NCBI RefSeq assembly: GCF_025118155.1
Contig: NW_026251388.1
Span: forward strand, 372,001-436,000
Origin: Cokeromyces recurvatus
Taxonomy: Eukaryota; Mucoromycota; Mucoromycetes; Mucorales; Mucoraceae
DNA length: 64,000 nt
Reading direction: 5' to 3'
Below the pieces are notes generated by a model. It was not told the DNA's origin. It ran no database searches and worked only from the letters and a program-made list of their open reading frames with translations. Shown piece by piece: positions 25,097-38,072 of the stretch; within the stretch, counting starts at the first letter, position 1, and every line of letters begins with the position of its first letter. Both the position numbers and the translations under genes were made by a program.

Positions 25097-26571
25097 CATT
25101 ATTATATTTGTATTTAAAAAAAGCTTATTATCAGATTATTCCTCTTTTACTTTCTCTTTCTCTTATCTCTTAATATTTGGCTAAAGATAATTTCTGGAAT
25201 TACTTTTGTATTTTTTACGGTTTGGTTTTCTCTTTAGAAGGTACCTTTCCACTTGCTAGATTTTATTTTTATTTTTATTTTTAGAATTTACTTTTCTTAG
25301 GACACAAATTCCCTTTCTTTCTGTCATTATCTCATTATACATCTTCTCTCAAAATGATATTGCACTTGAAAAAAAAAATTATGTTAATGTGAAAAAAAAA
25401 AAAATATGCTATCGCATTTATGGAAATTCAAGTGTCAAAATAGATTCTAGTAGAATTGGTCGAGACACTCAAATACCAAATAAGAAACTTTCTGCTAGCT
25501 ATAGTAATATCTTGATCTTTTTTTTTAAAAAAAAAAAGCAGGGAAGATTATATTCCTTATTTGATATTTTCATGCCTAATTGATTAATTCCTATTCTCCA
25601 TCAATATTCCTGGGGTAAGTATTCGATACAATTATTTTATCTTATGACTATCATTACCATAAAAGTTATATCTTATGTTATTACCCCTCAGATTAAGCCG
25701 ATATTTGTATATATATACATATATACTTACTGCTATACTGTCTGGGATATATAACATCTGATTATAATCCAACATGTAATTGGTTGTCTACACTCTGTCA
25801 TCACATAAAGAATAAAATGTTTATTTATATACTCTTATTTAACAATGTTTATTAATGAATTTTGTATATTGAGTAATAGCATAACGTGCAGTTAAATATG
25901 TTAAGCTTTATTGAATAACCTCTTAATATTTGTTATGTAATAAATAATAGTTTATTTCTGCAGTCTTAGCTATATTGAAAACTACTATAATGATAACATA
26001 TATTGTAATCATAATATGAATATTTAATGCCAATATTTCGTTTTAACTTTTATATATAAATATATATACATATATACTTTTAATTCTTAATAAACATATT
26101 AAAAGGTTCTGAAGTATTTTATCTTGTTGTATTCTCTTTTCTTTTTAAAAGCTCACCTAAACCACTACACTTATTACGATTGATTATTTTTCTATCAGTA
26201 TTTTGTAGCCTCTACTACTGGTAAGAATTTTTTTTTTTTTAATAACCATTTATTTTTCTCGAAGCTGCTATCCTCCCACTAAAATAGATATTGATTCTTT
26301 TTCCTGGTACTTTAGCAAGTTTTATGATTATCGGTAGTTCTTTGGTATCAAGTGATCGTATTTTGTCTGTAAAGTCATCTATTTCTAGTAATGGTTGTAG
26401 AGAAAAGCATCTTCAAACGTTGGGAAGACTTTGTAAAAATTGGACATACTTTAATTATGCAAACTTATTCTTTTAACTAAAAATATATGTTTCTTCGAAC
26501 GTTTGCAGATGATGATATCACAAGATGTCTTAACAAGATTTTTTTTTTTTTTAAACGAAAGCCAGACTTTT

Positions 26572-26617
<46 letters not shown>

Positions 26618-26624
26618 TCTAGTG
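25097..26624. other. A/T-rich region upstream of the Fanzor-like remnant
   Basis: No intact gene. Weak coding-like bits occur near 26291-26476, including EKHLQTLGRLCKNWTYFNYA. They may be the N-terminal part of the decayed gene that follows. A long A run lies at about 26574-26615. Confidence 0.35.
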
Positions 26625-27864
26625 TTCTGATTGTAGAAAGACGTAAGCTCATCAATCAACACCTTCAAGATTACTTTAACTTGTCGAACTATGAATCTGT
26701 ATATCTGTTATACCTACGGACAACACACTTTGTTAATTGAAGGAATTAAAATATATACAGCATACACAAATAATATAATAATTTGGCCATTTGGCAAACA
26801 TTCTTGACATGTAGTCAATATTCTTGTGGGAGATTCAAGTGAGAATAATCAAGCTAAAATAGAGAAGATGAGCCCGAAGGTGTAAGTATAGAAACAATAT
26901 TAAATGAAATCTGTAAAATATATCATTCCTCTTGTTGCTAACTTTAAGTAAGCTTTGATCCTAAAGAAAGAAGAATAATAGCAACTGACAGGATTAAGGT
27001 CCAATTTTCTAACTTTAATTATAATCTTGTCATAGATGCTCTTTTCATCTATATTAGTGTCGTATCCGAGATCATATCGATTCCGGAGAAACACTATTTA
27101 TTATTATATGAAAGCAAATCCAATTAAACATTTTAAGACCTTCTTTTTTTTTTTTAAGTTTGCTCAATTTATTCAACAATTTAGATATGCCTGTCTTTAA
27201 TTGATTTCCACTTCGTTTATTATGAGCTCCCCCCCCCGTTATGTGGCGGTGGATTCAGAAAACTTATGCTAAATTATTCTTGATCGTTCCTGGACTCACC
27301 ATCTATTCTGGTGATAAACTCGCTCTATGGGCAACTGCCATGAATATGAACTTTCCTACGCTTCGCTTAGACCACAAGAGGAAGGTGCATTAAGTTTTAG
27401 AGGAGGGATTCAGACAAATGGTGTGGGAGTTTGCGATAATGATAGAAAAAGAATAGGTAAATAAGGCAGGTACACAACACAACATAGTGTTCAGGTGGAG
27501 CAGACTCAGCATATGAGTGAAATAAATATATATAGCAACATGTGGATCTTGTTGGCAGTTGCGTTACTGTAGACCCTGAACGTCGAGACTTTATGTATTT
27601 TGTACATGAAAAAATTTTACTTTTAAAAGAACTCATAAAGTAGAGGGTAGACCAAGTCATTCTTAAACAAATCATCGTACTGCACGCCCTATACATCGTA
27701 GGATGAAGTTTTCTTGCTACATAAAGAAACAAAAGGAATAGCAGTTGCTAGTTAAAACTTTGAGATGTGTTCTTGGAAATAATGCTGTTTTTCGTGATGG
27801 GGTAACTAGGCTACTCCAAATGCTCGATATTATGAACCAACAAGAGGTATTGGTTTTCAAGATT

Positions 27865-27885
<21 letters not shown>
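26625..27885 (+). pseudogene. Decayed TnpB/Fanzor-like (OrfB-type) transposon nuclease
   Basis: Reading the plus strand in three frames, with stops and frameshifts, shows a recognisable order. First comes an N-terminal bit ERRKLINQHLQDYFNL (~26638), then PIKHFKTF (27120), FPLRLL (~27205), SFRGGIQTNGVGVC (~27393), the RuvC-I-like TVDPERRDFMYFVHE (~27566), a basic helix RPIHRRMKFSCYIKKQKE, and NARYYEPTRGIGFQDLLKK (~27818), where Glu would be the RuvC-II residue. From memory, this order matches the OrfB/Fanzor-type proteins that are abundant in Mucorales. At least six stops and several frameshifts kill it. An A run at 27869-27901 ends it before the zinc finger and RuvC-III Asp, so the C-terminus is absent. 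Active homologues would be RNA-guided nucleases in transposons. Confidence 0.6.
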
Positions 27886-27902
<17 letters not shown>

Positions 27903-29339
27903 CAAAAACAAAACGCAAGTACTCGATAGCATTTGATGACATAAACCTATTATTACATTAATAAAATAAGCTTTGCCTCCATTCAAAGAAATGTAATTGT
28001 ATCTGTAAAAAAATCCAAGACCTTTATAAGTTATGTATAAATTGCAATATATTACAAAGTATTATTTGATTTTGTTAAATTGTCTGTTTTTCCTTTTCTT
28101 TTATTTATGTATTTATTTATTTATAGTAGCAAAAAGCAGCTTTAGACTTGTATTATTTATATAACTTTTCTCTTTGCAAGATAAATATTTTATGTTAATA
28201 CATGACTTTATTATATAAAAGATTTTAGATGAGAGAGTGAGTTACTGAAGTATTAGTACTATAACGATATGGTTAACAAATTGCTGAGAGAGAGAGAAAA
28301 GAGGAGGTTTTACTATCAAATAAAAGTATTTGGCATGACCACGATGTTATAATGAACGTATTAATATATTTTATTTAGAGACCACTCTTTATTGTCTATT
28401 TTATGTATTATTAAATCATCTTTTTTTTTTTCGCGTTTAGTAATAAAGGAGTGATCAAACTGAGTTAAATAAATCACAAGTATTCAGCAGTTTATTATTA
28501 TTATTATTATTATCATAAAAAAAAGCTATACCGCAAATAATTCCTTTTTTAATTTGAATAATACTGTAAATAACTTCCCACAGTAGAGGTGGGGGGAGGG
28601 TTTTTTCATTTCATAAAACAAACGTATATATGATGCATATGTATCATTACTTACATAATAAACGCGTCTTTCTGTTAATGCATATAATATACGCATAAAT
28701 TTAATAGTAAATCATTCAAGAATTCTATGATAGGTTTTATATACGCATACATACATATGTGGCGTTTTATTTGATTTTATTGTATCCAAAGAGAGTGTGG
28801 ATGAATAAATGTTTTTTTTCGTTTCTTTGTTTGTTTAGGCTTTGTATATTTTATGCATACTAGGAAATACTAAACCAATCAACCGCAATTTTACTTTAAA
28901 AGGTACTAAACCCGAGAAATTAAGCCGAAGAGAAACTTTCTTTATTAGTTAAATTTTCTTTTTTTTCTCTTTTTTTTTTTATATGTATATCTTTCTATCG
29001 TATGATATCTTCTCGTACATACAACTTTTATAATGTAGATTTTTTTTTCTATTTTTTTTTTCTTTTTTAATCAAGATATTTTATTATTATTATTATTATT
29101 AATAATGATAATCTAGTTTTTTTTTTTTTTTTTTTCTATATTCTTATTCCGAAACATGGCAAAAGACTTAATCTTTTATGTCAAGTTTTAGTTTGATTTC
29201 CCGTTACTGAAAAAAAGGAATAGAGAAAAAAAATATACATATATATATAAATACACATAAGTCTAGTTGCTTTTTTTTTTTGTTTTTTTTTCTTTCTTTC
29301 TTTCTTCGCTTATTATCTTTTAACACTTGTAATTTAATA
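27886..29339. other. A/T-rich intergenic region, ADH promoter side
   Basis: A GA repeat lies near 28285-28300, TTA repeats at 28495-28512 and 29081-29102, and several T runs precede the ADH start. No gene seen. The TnpB-like zinc-finger end was looked for and not found. Confidence 0.5.
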
Positions 29340-30611
29340 ATGAATCGATTAAGAGTTCTTGGTTTAACATCTTTTACTCAACAAGCTCGTATAACAGCAA
29401 GTTTTGCTCTTAGACAGCAACCACGTATTATACCTCGTGTAGTAGCAGCAACTACAACTAGTACTTTCTTTAATCATCGTACTTATACAACTACTCCTTC
29501 ACAAACATTGAATGGTTGGGCATGTTTTGGTAAAGATAAGCCCCTGGTTAAATCTGAATTTCCTTTAACTGAATTTGGTGATGATTCAGTTGATATGGAT
29601 ATTATCTGTTGTGGTATTTGTGGCACTGACATTGTAAAGTGATGCAAAATATATACATATATGCACATTGGATTAACAACGCCTTATTATTATTATTATT
29701 ATTAGCATACAATTGATTCAGGATGGGGTCCAACAAATTATCCAGTTGTAGCAGGTCATGAAATCATTGGACGTGTAACACGTATAGGAAAGAATGTAAA
29801 GCATCTCAAGGTAGGAGATCGTGTTGGTGTAGGTTGTCAATGTGATTCTTGTAGGCAATGTAAGAACTGTAAAGATCATAAAGAGAACTTGTGTGAGGAT
29901 CATGCTATTTGGACATTCAATGATCACTGGAAGAATGGAGATACAACCTATGGTGGATTTGCTGACCGTTGGAGAGGTAATAAGGACTTTGTATTCAAGA
30001 TCCCCGATGCACTTCCTAGTGTAGATGCTGCCTCTATTATGTGTGGGGGTGTGACAACGTATGCACCTATGAAGCGTTATGGTGTCGGTAAAGGAAGTAA
30101 GATAGCTGTACTAGGCTTAGGTGGTTTAGGTCATTTTGGTGTTCAATGGGCAAAGGCAATGGGTGCAGAGGTGGTAGCCTATGATGTTGTACCTGAAAAG
30201 ATAAAGGATGCAAAGGCACTTGGTTGTGATGATTATGTCCTCGTACAGGAGCCTGATCAAATGAAACGACATATGAATTCATTTACACATATCCTTGCTA
30301 CAAAAGTGATTAACAAAGCTTGGAGTGATTACTTTAATATGTTGAAGAAAGATGGTATCTTTATTCTTTGTGATATTCCTGAAGTTCCTTTGTCTGGTTT
30401 AAATGCACTTGAAATGGCAGCCAAACAAATCACCGTTGCAGGATCATTTATCGGTTCTCCTGATGATATTCGTGAAGCCCTTGATGTTGCTGCCAAGAAT
30501 GGTATTCGTACCTGGGCTAACGAATTCCCAATGGATAAAATCAATGATGCTATTCAATTCGTTAGAGACGGACAACCAAGATACAGAGCTGTTCTTGTAA
30601 ATCAAGCTTAG
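29340..30611 (+). CDS. Zn-dependent alcohol dehydrogenase, cinnamyl (ADH6/7) type
   Basis: Two exons (29340-29633, 29706-30611) give 399 aa. The family reduces aldehydes to alcohols with NADPH. Seen: catalytic zinc motif CGICGTDI (residues 91-98), GHEIIGRV, structural zinc cysteines in CDSCRQCKNCKDHKENLC, the Rossmann motif GLGGLGHFGVQWAKAMGAEV and a C-terminal NDAIQFVRDGQPRYRAVL. Plain ADH6-like enzymes are about 360 aa. The first ~55 residues here are Arg/Ser/Thr-rich and nearly free of acidic residues (RITASFALRQQPRIIPRVV), like a mitochondrial presequence. If the start at 29340 is real, the enzyme is mitochondrial; that is inference. The intron splits GTDI|HTID and is 72 nt. Confidence 0.93.
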
Positions 30612-32185
30612 CTTAAAAAAAAAAAAAAAGAAAACAAAAATAGAAAATAGACATATTGTCGTTGTTATATATATATATAAATATATCCATTTAATTTCAT
30701 TATTATTATTATTTTTTTTTTACTCATTACTATTACTACTGTATTTAAAGAAAAAAATAAATAAATAAAGCTATATTATTATTCTAGGCTCAAAGACATA
30801 TTGTATACTACTACTATTACTATTGTTACTGTATCATCATTTAAACAAATTTTATTCTGAGCTTTAATCTTCATTATCTTATGCCCCAGGATAGATACGC
30901 GCTCCTTAAAATTAGAATGTATTAAACAAACAAAGGAGAAAGATTTTTTGTGACGATGGCGGCTAGTCGTTATCTTTAGCAGAATATTCTTTCTAGAATA
31001 AATATTTATTTAGAGTCAAAGATATACTTTAAATGGTATAGAGCCGTTTAATCTAAAATTAGACAATTTATTATAAGATAAATGCGAATACTAATATGAG
31101 ACATTTTTAAACATGCATACATGCACACACACACACACACACATGTATCTGTATATTTGTATATATTTGTATATATTTTTATAGTCTTTACTATAGTTAA
31201 TAATACATTTTATAAATAAGAGTAATGTATATTTTTTTTTCCTTTTCAGATAAGAGTAAATGTACCTGAAAAAAAAAGAGAGTCCTTTTTTATGTACGTA
31301 TTAAAAAAAGTACCGAATATAATTTAGTTTCAACTTTAAGTTTGTTTGTTATCTATCTTAGTATGTTTAATTCAATCAAGCAGTAAAAAATACTGATTAG
31401 TATTTAAAATGTATAATACCCCCTAAATCTACCTACTCTCTAAATCCATTCCTATATGTCATAATCAAGCATAAAGAACCGGACCAGTACTTTTTTTTTT
31501 CTTCCTTTCTAATTTTATTATTATTTTCTTCTTTTTCTTTAATAAGCCTTATTATCGAAAACAAAATTGATGCTGTTGTGTTTTTTTATTTTTCATTATC
31601 AGTAAATTTGATACATATTTGAAGGGAGATTTGACGTTTTTTTTTTTTTTTATTAAAAAATTGATAATCTATTAGAGCTAGATTGATAATCACTTTTATT
31701 AGCATTAAATTGATTGGAAGAAGAAAACTGAGAGAGTTAAGGAAGTCTATATTTTTCCTTATATTCTATATAAATAATAAGCATTCAGTTCAAAATGAAT
31801 TAGTCAAGTCCTTGATGTAAAAGAGTTAAATAACAATTTGAAGGAAGGGAATAAAGCGACTGGATACAATAAGTATATATTCAATGGCAGAATAAATGAA
31901 TTCATTGTTAACAAATATCTAAGAAAGTCTAAATAGAAAAGAAAGTAGCTTTTACACAAGGCTAGTATTATTTTAAGTACACTCTATTGTTTCAGAAAGT
32001 AGTATGCCGAGGATAGATTTTTTTATTATTATTTAGAAAAAAAAACGAGAGAAAGAGAGAGAAAGACAGGAGAGACATATTATTAAGATTGTTTCTGACC
32101 TGAAGGAAGAGTATACATCATTAGAAATAAGTTTACAGATACACTGCTAGTAGGATCAAACAATTGGCTATCAAAAGATTAGATG

Positions 32186-32219
<34 letters not shown>

Positions 32220-32769
32220 CTAAAGATTTCATCTAAAAGGAGAGAAGAATTACTGTTCTGGAATGGATAATAGGTAAGTAATTCGATGCCGAGAACGAAA
32301 TATTTTTATATAACTCTACTAGTAACTAATTTAAATTAAACACTCTCAGACATAACAAACAAAATTTAAAGTTAAAAAAAAAAAGAAAAAAAAAAGCAAT
32401 AATGTAAATATTTATAAAGAAACTCCTTTCTAAGGCACGAATGACTATTAATCTATTCTTGCTACTTTCATTTTTAGTACACATATAGAAAAAAAATTTT
32501 TTCTTGCTTATTATAATCAGCTATTTTTCTTTTCTTTTCTTTTCAAAAGAAAAAAAAACATTGCTTAAAAAAGTCTCGAGTGTTCGTTGCTAGCTTTAAA
32601 TCTTCTTTTTTAAATGCTATGTTATCATTTATTCTTCGGTAATAAACCAATATAAGGAAATATAACCGTGCAAAAATTAATCACTGAGTGTTAATTTCGA
32701 ACTATAACGAAAAAATCACCTTCAAGACAATTTTTTTTTTATTTTTTTTTTGGAACATTAATCTCTATA
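30612..32769. other. Intergenic, microsatellites only
   Basis: Contains a CA repeat (31122-31142), an A run of about 30 nt (32187-32216), a TA strip (30668-30680) and scattered T runs. No coding or RNA gene signal was found on either strand. Confidence 0.5.
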
Positions 32770-33847
32770 ATGTCATCAAATAAATTAAGAATCCTTTGTC
32801 TTCATGGCTATAAACAAAATGCCATCATGTATCGAAAAAAGACTGCTGCTGTACGGAAAAGCATTGAAGACATTGCTGAATTGGGTATAATTGAAACATA
32901 CACAAAGTAAAGATCATCATAGTTAAATAGATGAATTTTTTTTTCCTTTTTAGTTTACATTACGGGACCTCATTACATTAGCCCACCTACTTTTCTAGAT
33001 ATTGCTGAACGTGAAGCCGCGGCAAAAGAATATACTTCAGAAGGTTTCCTTAAAGAAAAAAGAAAAAGGAGAAAAAGAAAAAAAAATTCATTAAACATTA
33101 TTTTCTATTATACTCTATAGAACATGAGCCCTTTGGGTGGTGGTATGCACCAAGCTATAAGCCAACTCAAAATGGTTTTTTTGTCGGATTTAAAGAATCC
33201 GTTGAATACTTTAAAAATATTTTACTAAAGGAGGTATTTATTATGTAATGATATTCAATATTTTATAATTGCATATTCTTAAATACACACATACACACAC
33301 ACAAAAGGGGCCTTTTGATGGTATATTAGGGTTTTCTCAAGGTAGATTTATTTTGTATTTTATAGATAATATATATTTATATTCATATTCATATTTCTAT
33401 TTTTATATATATCTTATCTTTCTAGGAGCATGCTTCGCTGCTCTTTTGACCGAAATGTTAGAAAATAGATCTAGTTTCCCTGAACTCATTTCCCCAGAGT
33501 TTAATCATGCCCCTTTTAAATTTTCGATTCTTGTTGCTGGTTTTAAACCTACGATGCAAGAAGCTACGAATGTATTGTTGAACAAAGAGTCCAAAGTGAA
33601 GACACCCAGTATGCATTTTATTGGAGATTTGGATACGCTTGTTTTGCCTGAAGCCATGATGTCTTTAACTGAAGCATTTGAAAATCCAAAGATATTCCGT
33701 CATTCAGGAGGGTAATATTTAAACAAGCCCCATTATGAATGTCTATTATGAAATCATACTTAAATTTTTAATTATAGTCATTATCTACCATCAAATACCT
33801 CGAGTCGAAAGGAATTGAAAGACTTTATTTCACAATTTGTAAATTAG
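32770..33847 (+). CDS. FSH1-family serine hydrolase
   Basis: Six exons (32770-32884, 32954-33043, 33121-33233, 33308-33341, 33426-33711, 33778-33847) give 235 aa, close to yeast Fsh1. The alpha/beta hydrolase signs are the N-terminal RILCLHGYKQNA (oxyanion region), the nucleophile elbow GFSQGA, the acid in GDLDTLV, and the catalytic His in SGGHYLP. These proteins (human OVCA2 kin) hydrolyse ester substrates; the natural substrate is unclear. Exon 4 is only 34 nt and encodes the residues just before the nucleophile elbow, so gene finders will tend to merge it. Catalytic Ser is created across the intron 4 neighbourhood (GFSQ|GACF). Confidence 0.92.
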
Positions 33848-34358
33848 TTTATAATAGAGAGTGGGAGAAAAATTAGATATTTATCTAATAACTAGAAAGG
33901 TAATAATGTCTATGTTGTTCATACATAGGACTAGAATTTATTACCAGGTAATACACAAAATTGTTCCTATAATCATGTCATATTTATCTTGCATTACTTG
34001 AAATTATAATAGTGTGAAGAAACATGCCATTGTATAATAAAGGATTTCACGGAAAAAAAAATATACATGTATCTATATAAAATAATGGAATAGATATTTC
34101 AAGAATATGTTGATGGCCTTTACTCTCAAATGACATTGCTTCATATCACAAAGTGATAGTTAGCTGCATAAAAGTTAAACTTCTTTAGACTCAGTTTGTT
34201 ACTCAACTTGTTCATACTAGTAAAGTTGATGACAGTAAAAGAAGATAGGACAACGTATCTTGAAGGAGTACAAATAATTATAAAGAAGACTATATCAGAG
34301 AGTTAAATATATGTGTATATACATATGTGTATGTGTGTCTATTTGTGTGTCTGTATAC

Positions 34359-34393
<35 letters not shown>

Positions 34394-35419
34394 TTTTTTT
34401 TTCTTATATTGTATAAGAACGATGAATATATCATTTCATTTTATATTCTGTATACACATACAAATTTATATATTAAAAAAAAACCTTATTAGACACAACA
34501 CGTACAAAGATTTAAATAATTCTAATTGTACCCATAAATCCTTCAAATTATATTTTTTTTTTAGAGGAATGTTAAACATAATACAAATACTGTATCTTTT
34601 TATTAAAAAATAGGTTCAAAATTATTTTAAATCTTTTGTTTGTATTTAATACATGCTCTCTTTTCCTCAAAGAAGCAATCATATATCAGATACATAGTCT
34701 ACTCTATTTCGACAATAAAAGTTACTAACAAAAAAAAATATGTATTATTTTTTCATAATTAGAAAATATATCATTTTATTTTCTTCTAAGCTCTTTGTGT
34801 AAATGTTCTTCGAGTCTCATTCTCATTAACTGTGACAAATGAAAGTTGTCTTTTTTATCCAATCAATTTGTAACAGTCACATCATCGATTATTAACATGA
34901 TGCGATGGCTTTGAAAAAAAAAAAAAAATATAAAAATTTTTTTTTTCCTTTATAATCAATTTTTTTTTCCCTTTGCTGTTATTAAACAGAGTTTCCTTTG
35001 GTGCTCCGATAACACTTGAAAAATAAGAGACTCCGTTTCTTCTTTTAGTCAAATAGAGTACATCCTAACTTAACACTTGCTGTATATTTAAAGCCCTTTT
35101 GACGCATCTATATATTCGTATATTCCCCATATTTCTTATAACTTAAAAAGAAAACCCTCTCACGCTACCATCTTTATTTCCAAAAAAAAAGATCCTTTTT
35201 CTTGTGAACACTTATAAAAGAGAAATCTAGTTTATTCTAATTTAGATTTCTTAACCAAGTTACGAAGCGCCCTTTTTTTTTTAAAGTATATAGAATGTAA
35301 GTATTTTAGTATATATGCACGTATATAAACATACATATATTTATATATATATATGTTTATGCTTTTATATACAAACATATTTCGTAACTCAGAATTTTTT
35401 TCAATTAACATCAAGTAGA
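33848..35419. other. Intergenic, TF promoter side
   Basis: GT/TA and GA repeats at 34305-34392, A/T homopolymers near 34915-34970. No gene. A CT- and A-rich stretch upstream of 35420 is presumably the Zn2Cys6 factor promoter. Confidence 0.5.
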
Positions 35420-37078
35420 ATGCAACCATTTACACCCTATTTTGCTGGCTATGAAAACCAGCAACAACCTCAAACAAGTCAACCTCAGCAACAACCACAA
35501 ACAAATCAACCTCAAGATCATCAGCAACCTCAACAGCCTCAACCTCCTCAACCCTTGAGTATGAATGGTCCTAATCTTGCTATTTATAGCCCTGCTGCAA
35601 TGCAGCCTTTATCTGTCTTGACAGCTCCTCAAACTAAACCTGATCAATCACAACCTCCTATGGGTACCCCTCCTGTTGACCTTGGTGCTCATGGTAAACC
35701 AAAAAGAAAGCAAGTAAAGAATGCCTGTGGTAAAATATAATATTATTATTATTATTATTTTACGTGTAAATTTGTTAATTGTTCTTTATCAATTAGTCAA
35801 CTGTCAAAAAGCTTGTAAGAAATGTGATGAAGGTAGACCTTGTCAAAGATGTATTAAATATGGGATTACGGATACTTGTGTTAATTCTGTTCGTAAAGAA
35901 CGTAAGAAGGGTATTAAACGTGGTCCTTATAAGAAGAGAAATAAGAATGGTATTTTTTTTTTTTGTTTTCAATAAAACGAAAAAATCAAGTGATACTAAA
36001 ATAAGCCTTTTTCTTTATATATATACATATACATGTACATGTACATATTTGTATTCATATAATAGGTGTTGATAGCGCAACTTCATCTGGTACCTCTACA
36101 CCTAATATGGCTTCTCCTATGACAAGTGCAAATATTTATGCTCCAAATAATAGTATGCGTGCTCCTAATACAATGCCAATTCATTATCAGCCATTTACTC
36201 AACCAGCTTATGATCCTTATGGTTATGCTAATAATGGTCAAATGATGCCTCAAGCATATATGGTTCCAGCTGCCACTATTCAGCAAATGTATCCAACAAA
36301 TCCACCTGTTTTGTCTTATCAAGCTGCTATGAACATTATTTCTCCACAGCAACAGCAGCAACAGCATCATCAACAACAGCAACAACAACAACAAGCACCT
36401 TCTCTTATCAGTGGCAATTATAGACCTCAAGAACAACAACCACAACCACCACAACAACAGCAACAGCCTTCTACTGATCCATCTGTTAATGCAGCTAACA
36501 CGAGTGCCACTGGTACACCTACTAATTCGACACCCGCTCATGGTGGTGATAACTTAAATGGAATCAAAGCTGAAGATGATGACGATGAAGGTTCCAAATT
36601 AACTATCTTATCTCAACTGTGTAGTGCTGTTTTAGATCGTAATGATGCACCTAAACAGGACACAATGACACTTCCTACTACTACTACCACAGAAGAGATT
36701 AAACAAGAAGAGGCGCATCAAAACACACCTCCTCCAAGTCGCCCTCATTCTCGTGAAACTTCCCATGACAATAACACGAATAATGTAACAATGCCTACCA
36801 CAAGTGGACCTAATTTCGGAGCTGATTCTCCTCATACCTATGTTAATGGTCATTTAGCTCATCGTGGCCCCACTACTGCTGCTGGTAACAGTCCTGTTGG
36901 TACACCTCATGTTGCTTATGGAACTCCTGGTTCTTCTCCTTCTGAGTCACCTGTGGGTTCACTTCATTTCAATCATGTTCCTAAGCCTCAACCTTGGATG
37001 CAACAAGCAACCGCAAATATCACTTCCACTACTACACCTGATCCATCTCAACAACAACAACAACAACAACCTCAATAA
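35420..37078 (+). CDS. Zn(II)2Cys6 transcription factor, Gln-rich
   Basis: Three exons (35420-35729, 35797-35949, 36066-37078) give 491 aa. Residues 1-95 are Gln/Pro-rich. The zinc cluster (~103-130) is CVNCQKACKKC then CQRC...C, followed by a very basic tail (VRKERKKGIKRGPYKKRNK) that contacts DNA. The intron falls inside the cluster, after the first Cys. The rest is low-complexity Gln/Pro/Ser/Thr with acidic KAEDDDDEGSKLT and a short conserved-looking TILSQLCSAVLD helix, possibly an activation or partner site. There is no fungal-specific TF middle domain, so this is the small GAL4-cluster class found across basal fungi and basidiomycetes. Target genes unknown. The start at 35420 is preferred over an upstream ATG at 35315, whose leader is non-coding in style. 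Confidence 0.9.
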
Positions 37079-37231
37079 TAATAATAATAATAATAATGAA
37101 TTTTTTTGATAAAAATAAAATATTCTTAAGACGAATTAATTTTACTGCCTAGCTTTTTTTTTTTTTTTCTTAAAGAAGCACTGATATATATATAATAAGT
37201 CCTATTATTCATCTTGTATCAGACAAGTGTT

Positions 37232-37270
<39 letters not shown>

Positions 37271-37418
37271 CATAATAAGGGTTATATATATATAAATATG
37301 TATATGTATCTATATTTATTTAACTTGCTTAAACAACGTTTCCCTCAGAATAATACGATATAATAAAAACGATCGATTGAAGAAGAAAAGAAAAAGAAAA
37401 ATAAATAAATATTAAGAT
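37079..37418. other. Convergent 3' spacer with (TTTA)n repeat
   Basis: Between the TF stop and the uL16m stop. It holds an ATA/AAT run (37076-37096) and a TTTA tetranucleotide array of about ten units (37230-37271). No gene. Confidence 0.6.
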
Positions 37419-38072
37419 CTAAGAGGGAGGTGCAGTTGTGGTAACATCTGAAACAACAGGATTGTTCTTTAAGGAAGGAAGATAACCAGCGCCTACGATG
37501 GGTTTCGTGCCACGATCGACCATTTCAACCTTGACGGGTAACTTGTAGGAGGCTAAACGGAAGGCGTCCTTGGCGATTTCCTTACGCATCCCGGCAATTT
37601 CAAAAATGATACGATTGATAGGGACACGACAGGCCCAATATTCAAACGCACCTTTACCTTTACCCATACGTACTTCATTCCCTTTACTGGTGACTGGAAT
37701 ATCTGGGAAGACTCGCATCCAGATCTGTGAGCCCTTGATGGTCTTCAACTTTCTTTTAAGTAAGTTATGAACCGCTGTCAACTGTCGTCCTGTCAAACGT
37801 GCCCCTTCCTTTATACGTAGACCAAAATCGCCAAATTCAACTGTCGTCCCCTTTGTCGATCCACCGACAGGAATAGGAATCTTGCCCTTCTGTGCCTTTC
37901 GGTATTTAGTACGTTTGGGTGAAAAGTTGGATGCCAAGCGAACAGATTGTGTCAGGGCTGCAGGGGGGTTCAGTAGTGTTGTCTTGCTTGACAATGGTTG
38001 AAAAAGACGAGTGACAATGTCAGATGTTGTGTTGATTGTGCCCAACATATTTCTTCTAACTGTTGTAAACAT
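37419..38072 (-). CDS. MRPL16: Mitochondrial ribosomal protein uL16m
   Basis: Single exon, 217 aa from the ATG at 38072. It is a large-subunit protein of the mitochondrial ribosome near the peptidyl-transferase and tRNA path. Residues 1-50 are a presequence (MFTTVRRNMLGTINT). The L16 core follows: KYRKAQKGKIP, GLRIKEGARLTGRQL, WMRVFPDIPVTSKGNEVRMGKGKG, and WACRVPINRIIFEIAG. A 20-codon upstream extension to an ATG at 38132 (MLIETFSLKEKQQQQ) is open, but it is Gln-rich and acidic and would weaken the targeting signal, so the inner start is chosen. Its presence argues against hydrogenosome-bearing anaerobic fungi, which lack mitochondrial ribosomes. Base use is more G/C-rich than its neighbours. 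Confidence 0.94.
   Translation of the reverse strand: MFTTVRRNMLGTINTTSDIVTRLFQPLSSKTTLLNPPAALTQSVRLASNFSPKRTKYRKAQKGKIPIPVGGSTKGTTVEFGDFGLRIKEGARLTGRQLTAVHNLLKRKLKTIKGSQIWMRVFPDIPVTSKGNEVRMGKGKGAFEYWACRVPINRIIFEIAGMRKEIAKDAFRLASYKLPVKVEMVDRGTKPIVGAGYLPSLKNNPVVSDVTTTAPPS

Noticed and set aside
30612..32769. Hidden gene in the 2.1-kb gap after the ADH gene
   Set aside because: Frames on both strands are short and compositionally random; only microsatellites were found.
36083..36541. 152-codon minus frame with poly-Leu
   Set aside because: Antisense of the Gln-rich exon of the Zn2Cys6 factor.
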